This document shows positions 34,200 through 41,841 of a stretch of 43,014 nt of DNA, piece after piece. This DNA is from Ignavibacteriales bacterium (GTDB taxonomy: Bacteria; Bacteroidota; Ignavibacteria; Ignavibacteriales; Melioribacteraceae). Made by a program: the position numbers and the translations under genes. How positions within the stretch are numbered: position 1 is the first letter of the stretch; every line of letters begins with the position of its first letter. The notes beneath the pieces were generated by a model. That model was not told the origin of the DNA, made no database searches, and saw nothing but the letters and a program-made list of their open reading frames with translations. The DNA lies in the NCBI GenBank assembly GCA_016929735.1, contig JAFGID010000301.1, positions 1 to 43,014 of the forward strand, in the 5' to 3' direction.

Positions 34200-34955
34200 T
34201 TATAAGATGGTACAACCATCAACACCAATTATCTGTCCCGATATATATGATGACAAATCAGAAGCCAGAAACACACAGGCATCAGCGATTTCTTCTGGTT
34301 CTGCTAATCTGCCCATACCAATATTCTCAATTTTTTCCTTGAAACTACTTTCCATAATTTTTTTTAAGCGTTCAGTTGCAACCATTCCTGGCGCAATAGA
34401 ATTTACTCTAATATTATTTTTCGCTAATTCTTTCGCAGCAGATTTTGTAATGGCAATAACTGCTCCTTTTGACGCAGAATAAGCTAATTGACCGCTAACC
34501 CCTTTATCACCTACTATACTTGAGATATTAATTATTGAGCCGGAATTGTGTCTGATCATTAGTTTAGTTACTAACTGAATTAAATTGATCACCGCCATTA
34601 CATTAATATCAAACATCTCTTTAGTTTTATTTAAATCTATCAATTGTAAAAATTCATAAGTTACTATCCCGGCATTATTAACAAGTACATCAATTTTATT
34701 TTGTTCTTTTTTGATTCTTATAACGGCATTTTTAACAGCTTGGTAATCGGTAACATCAAAATAAAGAGGAATAATTTTTGTCTCAAACTTTTCCGAATAT
34801 TGCGAAGCCCAAACATCAATATTAAAATCGTTAAGGGAATTGGCATAGACGATAGCGCCTTCTTCGGCGAATCTTTCGGCAGTAGACTTGCCGATACCGC
34901 TACTGGTTCCGGTTATTAAGCAAATTTTATTTTCCAGTAGTCTATTTTTCTGCAT
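34200..34955 (-). CDS. SDR oxidoreductase, 3-oxoacyl-ACP reductase-like (second)
   Basis: Start at ATG 34953-34955 with GGAGG 5 nt upstream; 251 aa. Motifs: CLITGTSSGIGKSTAERFAE, DVLVNNAGIVTYEF, SSIVGDKGVSGQLAYSASKG with Ser and Y-x3-K, IAPGMVATERLKKI and SGQIIGVDGCTIL. This is closer to canonical FabG than the SDR at 32030. The stretch at 34956-35338 that follows upstream has a GC-rich repeat and no gene, so this SDR probably heads a subunit of the operon. Confidence 0.88.
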   Translation of the reverse strand: MQKNRLLENKICLITGTSSGIGKSTAERFAEEGAIVYANSLNDFNIDVWASQYSEKFETKIIPLYFDVTDYQAVKNAVIRIKKEQNKIDVLVNNAGIVTYEFLQLIDLNKTKEMFDINVMAVINLIQLVTKLMIRHNSGSIINISSIVGDKGVSGQLAYSASKGAVIAITKSAAKELAKNNIRVNSIAPGMVATERLKKIMESSFKEKIENIGMGRLAEPEEIADACVFLASDLSSYISGQIIGVDGCTIL

Positions 34956-35192
34956 GACAACCTCCAAAGATTAAAAATCTAGATCCAGACATTTTCACAT
35001 TTCATAATTTACTACAGCTATTGTAATTAATGAATTAGATTTTAACAACATTACCTCCTGATTTAGGATTTATCTCTAAATCTAATATTTAAAAATACTT
35101 AGAGCCATTGACTACAACTTACCCAACGGGGAAGGAATATTTCCTTCTCAGGTAATTAAAATCATTTGTTAAGAATATTATTCACCTTTTTC

Positions 35193-35300
35193 GCCCCATC
35201 CGATCTGACCACTCGTGAGTGGTTCAGACCACCTTCCCCCAAAGGGAGAAGGGGATGTATTCTCCCCTCTCCGGTATTGGAGAGGGGTTGGGGTGAGGCA
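35193..35300. repeat. GC-rich palindromic dispersed repeat
   Basis: The 34956-35338 gap contains no gene. It has a GC-rich element with stacked hairpins: ACCACTC-GT-GAGTGGT, CCTTCCCCCAAAGGGAGAAGG, and CCCCTCTCC paired with GGAGAGGGG. Elements of this look recur between genes in many bacteria. As a stable RNA structure between ACP2 and the SDR it may set mRNA ends. Confidence 0.75.
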
Positions 35301-35338
35301 AAACAACACACTATTTTCTGCTTATTATGCAGAACTCA

Positions 35339-35578
35339 TTAAAAATCTACTTCGTATTTTTTTAACATTTCAATGCCTTTTATATATGAACTGAATCCAA
35401 GGATATCTTCAGTCTCGAGAAAAATATCAAATTTATCTTCTATTGCGGTGATCAAACTCATGTGCCCGATAGAGTCCCATGTTGATACGGAACGAATTTT
35501 CAGATCTTCATTCAGTTGGTTTTCATCTATTTTCAGTATTTCCATAAATATTTCATTATATTTCTTCAGGTTATCCAT
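35339..35578 (-). CDS. Acyl carrier protein (second of two)
   Basis: 79 aa from ATG 35576-35578, with AAGGAG 7 nt upstream; the start overlaps the ketosynthase stop by 8 nt. The phosphopantetheine site is the Ser in VSTWDSIGHMSLITAIEDKF, closer to the canonical DSL than the first ACP's DSM. Acidic helices II and III follow (FDIFLETEDILGFSSYIKGI). Tight coupling to the ketosynthase at 35571 suggests it is that enzyme's partner. Confidence 0.9.
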   Translation of the reverse strand: MDNLKKYNEIFMEILKIDENQLNEDLKIRSVSTWDSIGHMSLITAIEDKFDIFLETEDILGFSSYIKGIEMLKKYEVDF

Positions 35579-36680
35579 TATGTTTCTCCTTGTTATCAAA
35601 GTAGCTTGAAATATCTATTTTATAATAATCGTCTGTAAAAATAAGAGGATTTATATCATCAGAATCAATTTTCACATCAACACATCCCCAAGAAAGACCA
35701 ATACCAAAACCGCTTAAGAATAATTTAAGTTTTTTACCGGTGGTATTACCGTATCTGTCTGCAAGCACCAAAGGAATTGTGTTACTGCTTATGTTACCGT
35801 ATCTGTCAATTGAGACATGGAATTTTTCCGGATTAATCTTCATTCTCTTAATCAACTGTTTAAGAATAAACAGGTTTGCCTGATGAAAAGCAAAGCAGTC
35901 GTAATCATCTACAGTTTTATTGAGATAATTCAGAAAATCTTTCATCTGCTTGGGAACATCAGATATGGTAAAATTAAAGACCTCTAAACCTTGCATATAA
36001 GTGTTATATTTTGATCTTATGTTGTCGTCACTACAGACAACTTCTTCTCTTGAGGCATTGATATTCCTGAAAGCACCTGCCGGTACTATAATTGATCTGA
36101 ATCTATTACCATCGGATCTAATAGTGAAATGAGTTTCTACAGATGAGTCATTTTTTTTTAAAAAAGTAGCAGTTCCGCAATCTCCAAAAAGCATAAAGGA
36201 AGATCTGTCCTGCGGTGAAATAGTCCTTGCCGAAGTATCTCCGGTAACCAATAATACATTATCAGAATCTGAGTTGTTTAAAATTGCATAAGCTGTAAAC
36301 AGCCCGTTAATATAGCCCGAGCAGCCAAGATTAATATCGAAACAGCCACATTCTTTTTTAAGTCCGAGTCGATAATGAATAATACTGGCTGTAGCCGGCA
36401 AGCGATAATCCGGTTTTCCAGTTACAAAAATGAGGTTATCAATATTTTCAATAGGGATAGATTTTTTATTAATCAAATCTTTCGCGGCTTCATAACCCAG
36501 ATCGCCTGCTGTTTGATTGCTGTTTGCCCTGCAGATGCTTTTCACACCGGTAATTTCGGAGAATTTTTTGATGGTTTCCTCTCCGAATTGAGGAATAAAT
36601 GTCTCTACTGTTAATTTCTGGGTTGGCAAAGCAACAGAAATGCCAGTTATGCCAATATTATTGAAAGTACTTATTATCAT
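35571..36680 (-). CDS. KASIII-like 3-oxoacyl-ACP synthase with intact catalytic triad
   Basis: 369 aa. Cys120 in FDINLGCSGYINGLFTAY, His in CFAFHQANLFILKQLI and Asn in IDRYGNISSNTIPLVL form a complete KASIII triad. MLFGDCGTATFLKK is present. It is a close relative of the enzyme at 30944 (same Cys number, same TGVK, PDY and HQANLFILKQ motifs). It starts 5 nt after the degenerate ketosynthase gene and overlaps the ACP, so the three form one translational unit. Confidence 0.9.
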   Translation of the reverse strand: MIISTFNNIGITGISVALPTQKLTVETFIPQFGEETIKKFSEITGVKSICRANSNQTAGDLGYEAAKDLINKKSIPIENIDNLIFVTGKPDYRLPATASIIHYRLGLKKECGCFDINLGCSGYINGLFTAYAILNNSDSDNVLLVTGDTSARTISPQDRSSFMLFGDCGTATFLKKNDSSVETHFTIRSDGNRFRSIIVPAGAFRNINASREEVVCSDDNIRSKYNTYMQGLEVFNFTISDVPKQMKDFLNYLNKTVDDYDCFAFHQANLFILKQLIKRMKINPEKFHVSIDRYGNISSNTIPLVLADRYGNTTGKKLKLFLSGFGIGLSWGCVDVKIDSDDINPLIFTDDYYKIDISSYFDNKEKHNG

Positions 36681-36685
36681 AAATT

Positions 36686-37723
36686 TTATTTAACTATTGA
36701 CTTCAAATCTATATCGCCATCTGGGTAAAAATCATCAGAAAAAGATACATCCATAATTGAGTTTTTACTTAAAGCGAAATCGATTAAACCCCAGGAAAGG
36801 CCGGCACCAAATCCGCAAGCTAAGATTCTATGAGTCTTATCTTCAAACAAATCGAGATTTGAAGAAATCGAAACAGGAATAGAAGCAATGCCGCTATTAC
36901 CAAAAAACTCAATTGAGTTTAATAATTTTGTCTCGGGGATATTAAGTTGTCTTGCTATTTGATTTAACAATTTTCTACTTGATTGGCTGAAACTGAAATA
37001 ATCATAATTATCAATTGTCTGATTGCTCTCTTGTAAGTATTTTTCAACTGCTTCAGAGATTTGTTCAGTAAAAAATTCATTGAACTCTTCTTCGTGAAGT
37101 ATCAGATCTTCTGTTAAGAAATTTTTATTTACAGAATAACTTATCGGATGCCTGAAACAACCATAAGGAACTATTTCAGTTTTAAAATGTCTGCCGTCAG
37201 AAAATGTCTTGAGTTTCATTTCCTCAGAATTTTGATTTTTTTTAAATAAAATTGCAGCAGCTCCATCACTAAATAATGTGTAATTAATAAGACCCTTGCT
37301 ATTTATTAATTTCGTCATTGTATCGCCGACAATTAGAAGAGCATAGCTTTTATTGATCGAATTCAGAAGAGAAGAAATTACTTGTACTCCGTAAATAAAA
37401 CCTGATTCTGATATATTAATATCATAGACTAAACAATCCAGGGATAGGCCTAATCTACTTTGTAAGACAAAGGCAGTCGAAGGAATCGGATAATCAGGAG
37501 TTGCCGTACAAAAGATTAATACACCTACATCCTCAGAATCTAAATTTGTGGATTCTAAAATTTTTCTAGCTGCAATAAAACCAAGATCTGCTGCGGTTTG
37601 TTCTTGTCTTGTTCGATAAACAAAGCTAACATCAGCTTTTTCGTTGGTAATTTTGTGCCCCTCCGGCGGTAATGCACATGATATCTTGTTAATTTCAATA
37701 TTACTAAATTTATATACGGACAA
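36686..37723 (-). CDS. Ketosynthase III-like protein lacking catalytic Cys and His
   Basis: 345 aa. Alignment with its two paralogues puts Glu106 (YDINISESGFIYGV) in the place of the nucleophilic Cys and Ser in the place of His (FSFSQSSRKLLNQIA against FHQANLFILKQL). The Asn remains (FFGNSGIASIPVSI). About 14 residues are also missing near residue 33, where the paralogues have F-S-x-(I/M)-T-G-V-K. The fold and the other glycine-rich motifs are preserved (FCTATPDYPIPSTAF, FSDGAAAILFKK, CGFGAGLSWGLIDF). Self-condensation is therefore unlikely. A partner role with the next ketosynthase, analogous to a chain-length factor, or a decarboxylase or transferase role, is possible. Confidence 0.85.
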   Translation of the reverse strand: MSVYKFSNIEINKISCALPPEGHKITNEKADVSFVYRTRQEQTAADLGFIAARKILESTNLDSEDVGVLIFCTATPDYPIPSTAFVLQSRLGLSLDCLVYDINISESGFIYGVQVISSLLNSINKSYALLIVGDTMTKLINSKGLINYTLFSDGAAAILFKKNQNSEEMKLKTFSDGRHFKTEIVPYGCFRHPISYSVNKNFLTEDLILHEEEFNEFFTEQISEAVEKYLQESNQTIDNYDYFSFSQSSRKLLNQIARQLNIPETKLLNSIEFFGNSGIASIPVSISSNLDLFEDKTHRILACGFGAGLSWGLIDFALSKNSIMDVSFSDDFYPDGDIDLKSIVK

Positions 37724-37740
37724 TAATATCTCCCGTATGT

Positions 37741-38376
37741 CTACAATTCAAATTCTTCAAAATGCCCCGGGTAAATTTTCATTCCTTTAGGCAATGATTC
37801 CAGAAAAGGTTTGCTAATACTTTCATAAGATCTTTTACTTCCGCCTTTTAGTTTAGTAACTACAGGATAATCTTTAAGTAACGAGTCCCCGGAAAATAGA
37901 CAATCATTATTTAAAATAAGGCAACAACTGCCCTGGGAGTGTCCGGGAGTTTCATACATTATAATATCCATCCCTTCCCAATTTAGTATCAATTTTTTAT
38001 TGAACACTAGATCTGCGCTCGTAGCATAAGGTTTAACATCTTCAACCTTGAGGGCAGCTTTATCTTGCGGTATCATCATTGCCAGGGCTTCAAAATATTT
38101 GGAAAAATTTGCAGAAGGATCCTTAATTAATTCTCCGCATGTACTACTGCAGACTACTTTTGTTTCAAATTTCTTTTTCAAGAAATTAACACCACTTATA
38201 TGATCATAATGTTCATGGGTAAGAAAGATATAATCAAGGGAGAAGTTATTGTCTAAATAATCCTTAAAGGTGTCTTCATCTTCAAAGGGATCTATTACAA
38301 TAATGCTCTTCTCATTCTCTATGATATACATATTTGAATAAAGAAGATGTGAGCTGAATCTGTTTATCCTCATCAT
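37741..38376 (-). CDS. Metallo-beta-lactamase-fold hydrolase (glyoxalase II-like)
   Basis: 211 aa. The binuclear metal motif THEHYDHISGV (H-x-H-x-D-H) is present, with MYETPGHSQGSCCLIL, the GDSLL metal bridge and a C-terminal IYPGHFEEFEL. MBL hydrolases of this type cleave thioesters such as S-lactoylglutathione or acyl-ACP-like substrates. In this locus it could release or proofread an acyl chain from ACP. It overlaps the acyltransferase stop by 4 nt and is followed 17 nt later by the degenerate ketosynthase. Confidence 0.85.
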   Translation of the reverse strand: MMRINRFSSHLLYSNMYIIENEKSIIVIDPFEDEDTFKDYLDNNFSLDYIFLTHEHYDHISGVNFLKKKFETKVVCSSTCGELIKDPSANFSKYFEALAMMIPQDKAALKVEDVKPYATSADLVFNKKLILNWEGMDIIMYETPGHSQGSCCLILNNDCLFSGDSLLKDYPVVTKLKGGSKRSYESISKPFLESLPKGMKIYPGHFEEFEL

Positions 38377-39008
38377 ATATCAATAACTTTTGCAGGATTA
38401 CCAAATACTTTCGTTCCGGGTTTTACATTGCGGATAACAATGCTTCCTGCACCAATAAAAGCATCATCTCCAACAGTTTTACCTGGTAAAATTACCGAGT
38501 GGCAACTCACAAAAACTCTTTTCCCGATTTTTACATTCCCAAGGATACCGCATAAACTACTAATTGTGGAAAACTCGCCAATTACGCAATCATGGGCAAT
38601 ATCAGTTTTCAGGACAAAGACAAAATCACCGATTTGAGCATTTGAACCAATAGAAGCATAGGGATACATAACAACACCTTCTCCTATCTTTGAATAATCA
38701 GTAATAGCTACGGTAGGATGTATAATCCTTTCAAATTTTGCCCCACGATCCTGCAGTTTTCTTACTACGTATTCTCTTCCTTTAGGATCTGCAATTGCAG
38801 CAACAAAAACTTCATTTTCCGCAGGGATCCAATCATTAATCGTTCCAATGATTCTAAAATCCCCATTCGTTAGTTTTTCAATATCTTGTCCTGTATCTGC
38901 AATAAAACCTTTTATATTCCATCGTTGTTCAATTTGATTAAGTGTTTTTACATATGATAGAATTTCTCGGGCTGCATTACCGGCTCCGGCAAAAATCAGA
39001 TCCTTCAT
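38373..39008 (-). CDS. NeuD/PglD-type sugar N-acyltransferase
   Basis: 211 aa. An N-terminal Rossmann-like part begins DLIFAGAGNAAREILSYV, typical of PglD/NeuD. A C-terminal left-handed beta-helix includes TVAITDYSKIGEGVVMYPYA, FVFVLKTDIAHDCVIGEFST (His as catalytic base) and GKTVGDDAFIGAGSIVIRNV. PglD acetylates the 4-amino group of a UDP-4-amino sugar; here the neighbours supply dTDP-4-amino sugar and, possibly, an unusual acyl donor. The 39009-39320 gap upstream has no certain gene. Confidence 0.85.
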   Translation of the reverse strand: MKDLIFAGAGNAAREILSYVKTLNQIEQRWNIKGFIADTGQDIEKLTNGDFRIIGTINDWIPAENEVFVAAIADPKGREYVVRKLQDRGAKFERIIHPTVAITDYSKIGEGVVMYPYASIGSNAQIGDFVFVLKTDIAHDCVIGEFSTISSLCGILGNVKIGKRVFVSCHSVILPGKTVGDDAFIGAGSIVIRNVKPGTKVFGNPAKVIDI

Positions 39009-39077
39009 GAAATTCTCCCGAAATGACTTTCATTTATTTTTGGATTAGTAATTTTCATGGGTGTTGTATCAATCTCT

Positions 39078-39230
39078 TTAAAAATTCCAATCTGCATAGA
39101 GTGACGGGTGTAAATAAGCATAGGAATAGCCTCTGAATGCGTTAACAGGCTCTGTGACCACAGATATGCGCATTAATTCAGCGTATTTATAAAGTTTAAG
39201 ATATTGTTTCCTGATATTCACCTGAAGCAT
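39078..39230 (-). other. Short unassigned reading frame in the 39009-39320 gap
   Basis: The 312 nt between the acyltransferase and the aminotransferase has one modest minus-strand frame of 50 codons, including RISVVTEPVNAFRGYSYAY and LHPSLYADWNF. The composition looks protein-like and not random, but I do not recognise a family and there is no good ribosome-binding site. It could be a fragment of a lost gene. The rest of the gap shows nothing clear. Confidence 0.25.
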
Positions 39231-39320
39231 TGGTAAAAGCAATTATCACTTTTTCGATTGATTTTTAAAATTCGATAAATTACCCTTCTTCCTGCTCAGG
39301 TTTTATTTTAAACAAATATC

Positions 39321-40445
39321 TTATATTTTTGATCTTATAATTTCAATTACTCTACCGATATCTTTATCTTCCAATTCTGGATATATCGGCAGACACAGTA
39401 CTTTTTCTGCTATTTTATTAGCAGTCGGGAGATTTTCAATTCTGGCAGATGGCAAAGAGTGATAGGTTGAAAAATTTGAGATTAACGGATAAAAATAACG
39501 ACGTGAGAAAATGTTGTTTTCTTTTAAGAGATCATACAGCTCATCTCTGCTTAGACTATATTTATCTTTATCAATCAAAACGGGGTAGTATGAGTAATTG
39601 AGATCTATATCATTTACTTCAGCCTGAATTGTAATCCCATCAACGTTTTTCAATTGACTTGAGTAAAGCTCTGCAATTTTACTTCTTTTTTTTATATTTT
39701 TTTCAACATATTGTAATTGAAGTAAACCAAAAGCAGCTTGAATTTCATTCATCTTACCATTAATTCCAATCTGGTTAACTTGTGTTTCATTTACAAATCC
39801 AAAATTTTTCAGCCTGTCAATTTTTCCTTTCATTTCTTTTGAATGGCATACTATTGCACCGCCTTCAAACGTGTTAAAAACCTTGGTCGCGTGAAAACTT
39901 AGAACAGAAAGATCTCCCCAGTTTAAAATGCTTTCTCCTTTTTTTTTCACATTAAACGCATGAGCGGCATCGTAGATTACTTTTAAATTATTTTTTGCTG
40001 CTATCTGTTCTATTTCGTCATTATCACAGGGATTACCATAAACATGTACCGGCATTATAGCAGTTGTTTCGGGTGTTATCAATTTTTCAATTTTATCGGG
40101 ATCCAAATTAAAAGTCTGGGAATCAATATCACCGAAAACTGGTTTACAGTTATTCCAGACAATAGAATTTGCAGTTGCTACAAAGCTGAAAGGTGTTGTT
40201 ATAACTTCGCCAGAAATATCTAATGCTTTTAAAGCAACCATTAAAGCGATAGTACCATTATTGAATAAGCTGATCTGCTCTACTCCCAAAAAAACAGCTA
40301 ATTCTTTTTCCAACTGTTGATGAAACTGTCCGTTATTAGTGAGCCATTTCGATTTCCAGATTTTTTCAAGATATGGCATAAACTCTTTTACTTCGGTTAG
40401 TGAGGGTCTGGTAACTGGAACTATTTTACTTTTATCATTTTCCAT
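39321..40445 (-). CDS. vioA: dTDP-4-keto-6-deoxyglucose 4-aminotransferase (VioA-like)
   Basis: 374 aa. The pattern fits VioA throughout: PVTRPSLTEVKEFMPYLEKI, SKWLTNNGQFHQQLEKELAV, EVITTPFSFVATANSIVWNN, AIMPVHVYGNPCDNDEIEQI, VIYDAAHAFNV and LSFHATKVFNTFEGGAIVCH with the PLP Lys. VioA makes dTDP-4-amino-4,6-dideoxy-D-glucose (viosamine) from the RmlA/RmlB product. rmlA is the next gene upstream; rmlB is not in the window. The NeuD-type acyltransferase downstream would then acylate the new 4-amino group. Confidence 0.87.
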   Translation of the reverse strand: MENDKSKIVPVTRPSLTEVKEFMPYLEKIWKSKWLTNNGQFHQQLEKELAVFLGVEQISLFNNGTIALMVALKALDISGEVITTPFSFVATANSIVWNNCKPVFGDIDSQTFNLDPDKIEKLITPETTAIMPVHVYGNPCDNDEIEQIAAKNNLKVIYDAAHAFNVKKKGESILNWGDLSVLSFHATKVFNTFEGGAIVCHSKEMKGKIDRLKNFGFVNETQVNQIGINGKMNEIQAAFGLLQLQYVEKNIKKRSKIAELYSSQLKNVDGITIQAEVNDIDLNYSYYPVLIDKDKYSLSRDELYDLLKENNIFSRRYFYPLISNFSTYHSLPSARIENLPTANKIAEKVLCLPIYPELEDKDIGRVIEIIRSKI

Positions 40446-40617
40446 AATTTGATTTTCTTAATTTCGAATTATTATTAAGTTTTATTATTTTGATTGATCT
40501 TATGATGTAATGAAGCGTATATATCCGTTATGAAATTCTAACTTATCAACCATTAATTTGCAGTAAATACCTAGCTATTTCATTAATAATAGTATTATTT
40601 TTGTTAATCATATTTAA

Positions 40618-41490
40618 CTATTTGGCAGTATCTGAAAGGCGTTTTATATACATCCCATATTCACTTTTGCCGTAGCGTTTCGCATTTTTCAGCAAAATTT
40701 CTTTATCAATCAAACCATATCGATAAGCAATCTCCTCTAAACAGGCTATTTTTAGTCCTTGTCGCTTTTCAATAATTTCTACAAACTTCCCTGCTTCCAG
40801 AAGTGTTTCATGAGTTCCGGTATCCAGCCAGGCGGTTCCCCGTCCTAAAGGTGTTAATTTCAACTGACCTCTTTTTAGATATTCCTGATTAACCGAAGTA
40901 ATTTCCAATTCTCCCCGGTCGGAAGGTTTTAATTTTTTTGCTATATCAACTACCTCATTATCATAGAAGTAGAGCCCCACCACAGCATAATGAGATTTGG
41001 GCTTTTTGGGTTTTTCTTCGATAGAAAGAACATTAAAATTATTGTCAACTTCAGCCACACCATATCTTTCGGGATCATGTACTATATAACCGAAAATGTT
41101 AGCTCCTTTTTCCAAAGATGCTGCTCTTTTTAAAATATTCGGTAAATTCTGTCCGTAGAAGATATTGTCTCCCAAAATTAGACAGACATTTTCATCTCCA
41201 ATAAATTCTTCTCCTATGATAAAAGCTTGAGCCAAACCATCGGGACTGGGCTGCTCCGCATAAGAAAACATCATCCCTATATTTTCACCAGAACCTAGAA
41301 GTTCTTTGAAATTTGGTAGATCATGAGGTGTAGAGATAACTAATACTTCCCTGATACCGGCCAACATAAGTATCGAAAGAGGATAAAAAATCATTGGTTT
41401 GTTGTAAACCGGCAAAATCTGTTTCGAAACAGAAAAAGTAAGTGGGTGCAACCGTGAGCCAGCACCACCGGCAAGAATTATTCCTTTCAT
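40618..41490 (-). CDS. rmlA: Glucose-1-phosphate thymidylyltransferase
   Basis: 290 aa, family length. [20 protein letters not shown] is the nucleotidyl-binding start; then [59 protein letters not shown] and [19 protein letters not shown]. It makes dTDP-glucose from glucose-1-phosphate and dTTP, the feedstock for VioA. It is the first gene of the minus-strand series, and a candidate promoter lies upstream. The 172 nt gap before the aminotransferase has no visible gene. Confidence 0.95.
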   Translation of the reverse strand: MKGIILAGGAGSRLHPLTFSVSKQILPVYNKPMIFYPLSILMLAGIREVLVISTPHDLPNFKELLGSGENIGMMFSYAEQPSPDGLAQAFIIGEEFIGDENVCLILGDNIFYGQNLPNILKRAASLEKGANIFGYIVHDPERYGVAEVDNNFNVLSIEEKPKKPKSHYAVVGLYFYDNEVVDIAKKLKPSDRGELEITSVNQEYLKRGQLKLTPLGRGTAWLDTGTHETLLEAGKFVEIIEKRQGLKIACLEEIAYRYGLIDKEILLKNAKRYGKSEYGMYIKRLSDTAK

Positions 41491-41841
41491 ATATAGAAAT
41501 CTCCAATCTTATTTGTTTTGCTAAAATTCAAGTTGTACTTACCTGATTTTACTTATACAATATTATTTTTCTCATTCAAGAAAATTACTCTATTTGATTA
41601 AACAATCATGTTATCAATAAAAAAAATATCAACTTAATATCAATAATTTACCAATATTCACAACGATTTCAGCTGCGACAATAATAAAATCCGTCTTATC
41701 TTAGTTTATTATAATAAACCAATTTGCTTCTAGATATTTAAATGCGCAGCCTAATCAAAGTTACGCATTTAGTTATCCCCGCACATTCTTCCAGTTAAGA
41801 GAATTCTAGGCCAGATATTAAATCAATCAGGGATTTTTCAT
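41491..41841. other. AT-rich intergenic region upstream of rmlA
   Basis: 351 nt with no gene. It contains a candidate minus-strand promoter (41552-41579) and an AT palindrome TTTATTATAATAAA at about 41704-41717. I see no JUMPstart/ops element. It is the likely control region of the polysaccharide operon, and the beta-helix gene ends at its far side. Confidence 0.5.
41552..41579 (-). promoter_or_regulatory. Candidate sigma-70-type promoter for the rmlA-headed operon
   Basis: On the minus strand TTGAAT and TATAAG are separated by 16 nt and lie about 60-90 nt upstream of the rmlA ATG. In such AT-rich DNA a match like this can occur by chance, so it is a candidate only. Confidence 0.35.

Noticed and set aside
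30944-37723. Ketosynthase genes as housekeeping fatty-acid synthesis (FabH)
   Set aside because: Three paralogues, one without catalytic residues, lie inside a sugar locus with dedicated ACPs and a ligase, and without fabD, fabF or plsX.
41704-41717. AT palindrome as an operator or terminator
   Set aside because: In such AT-rich DNA a 14 bp A/T palindrome is weak evidence; there is no GC stem or clear T-tract.
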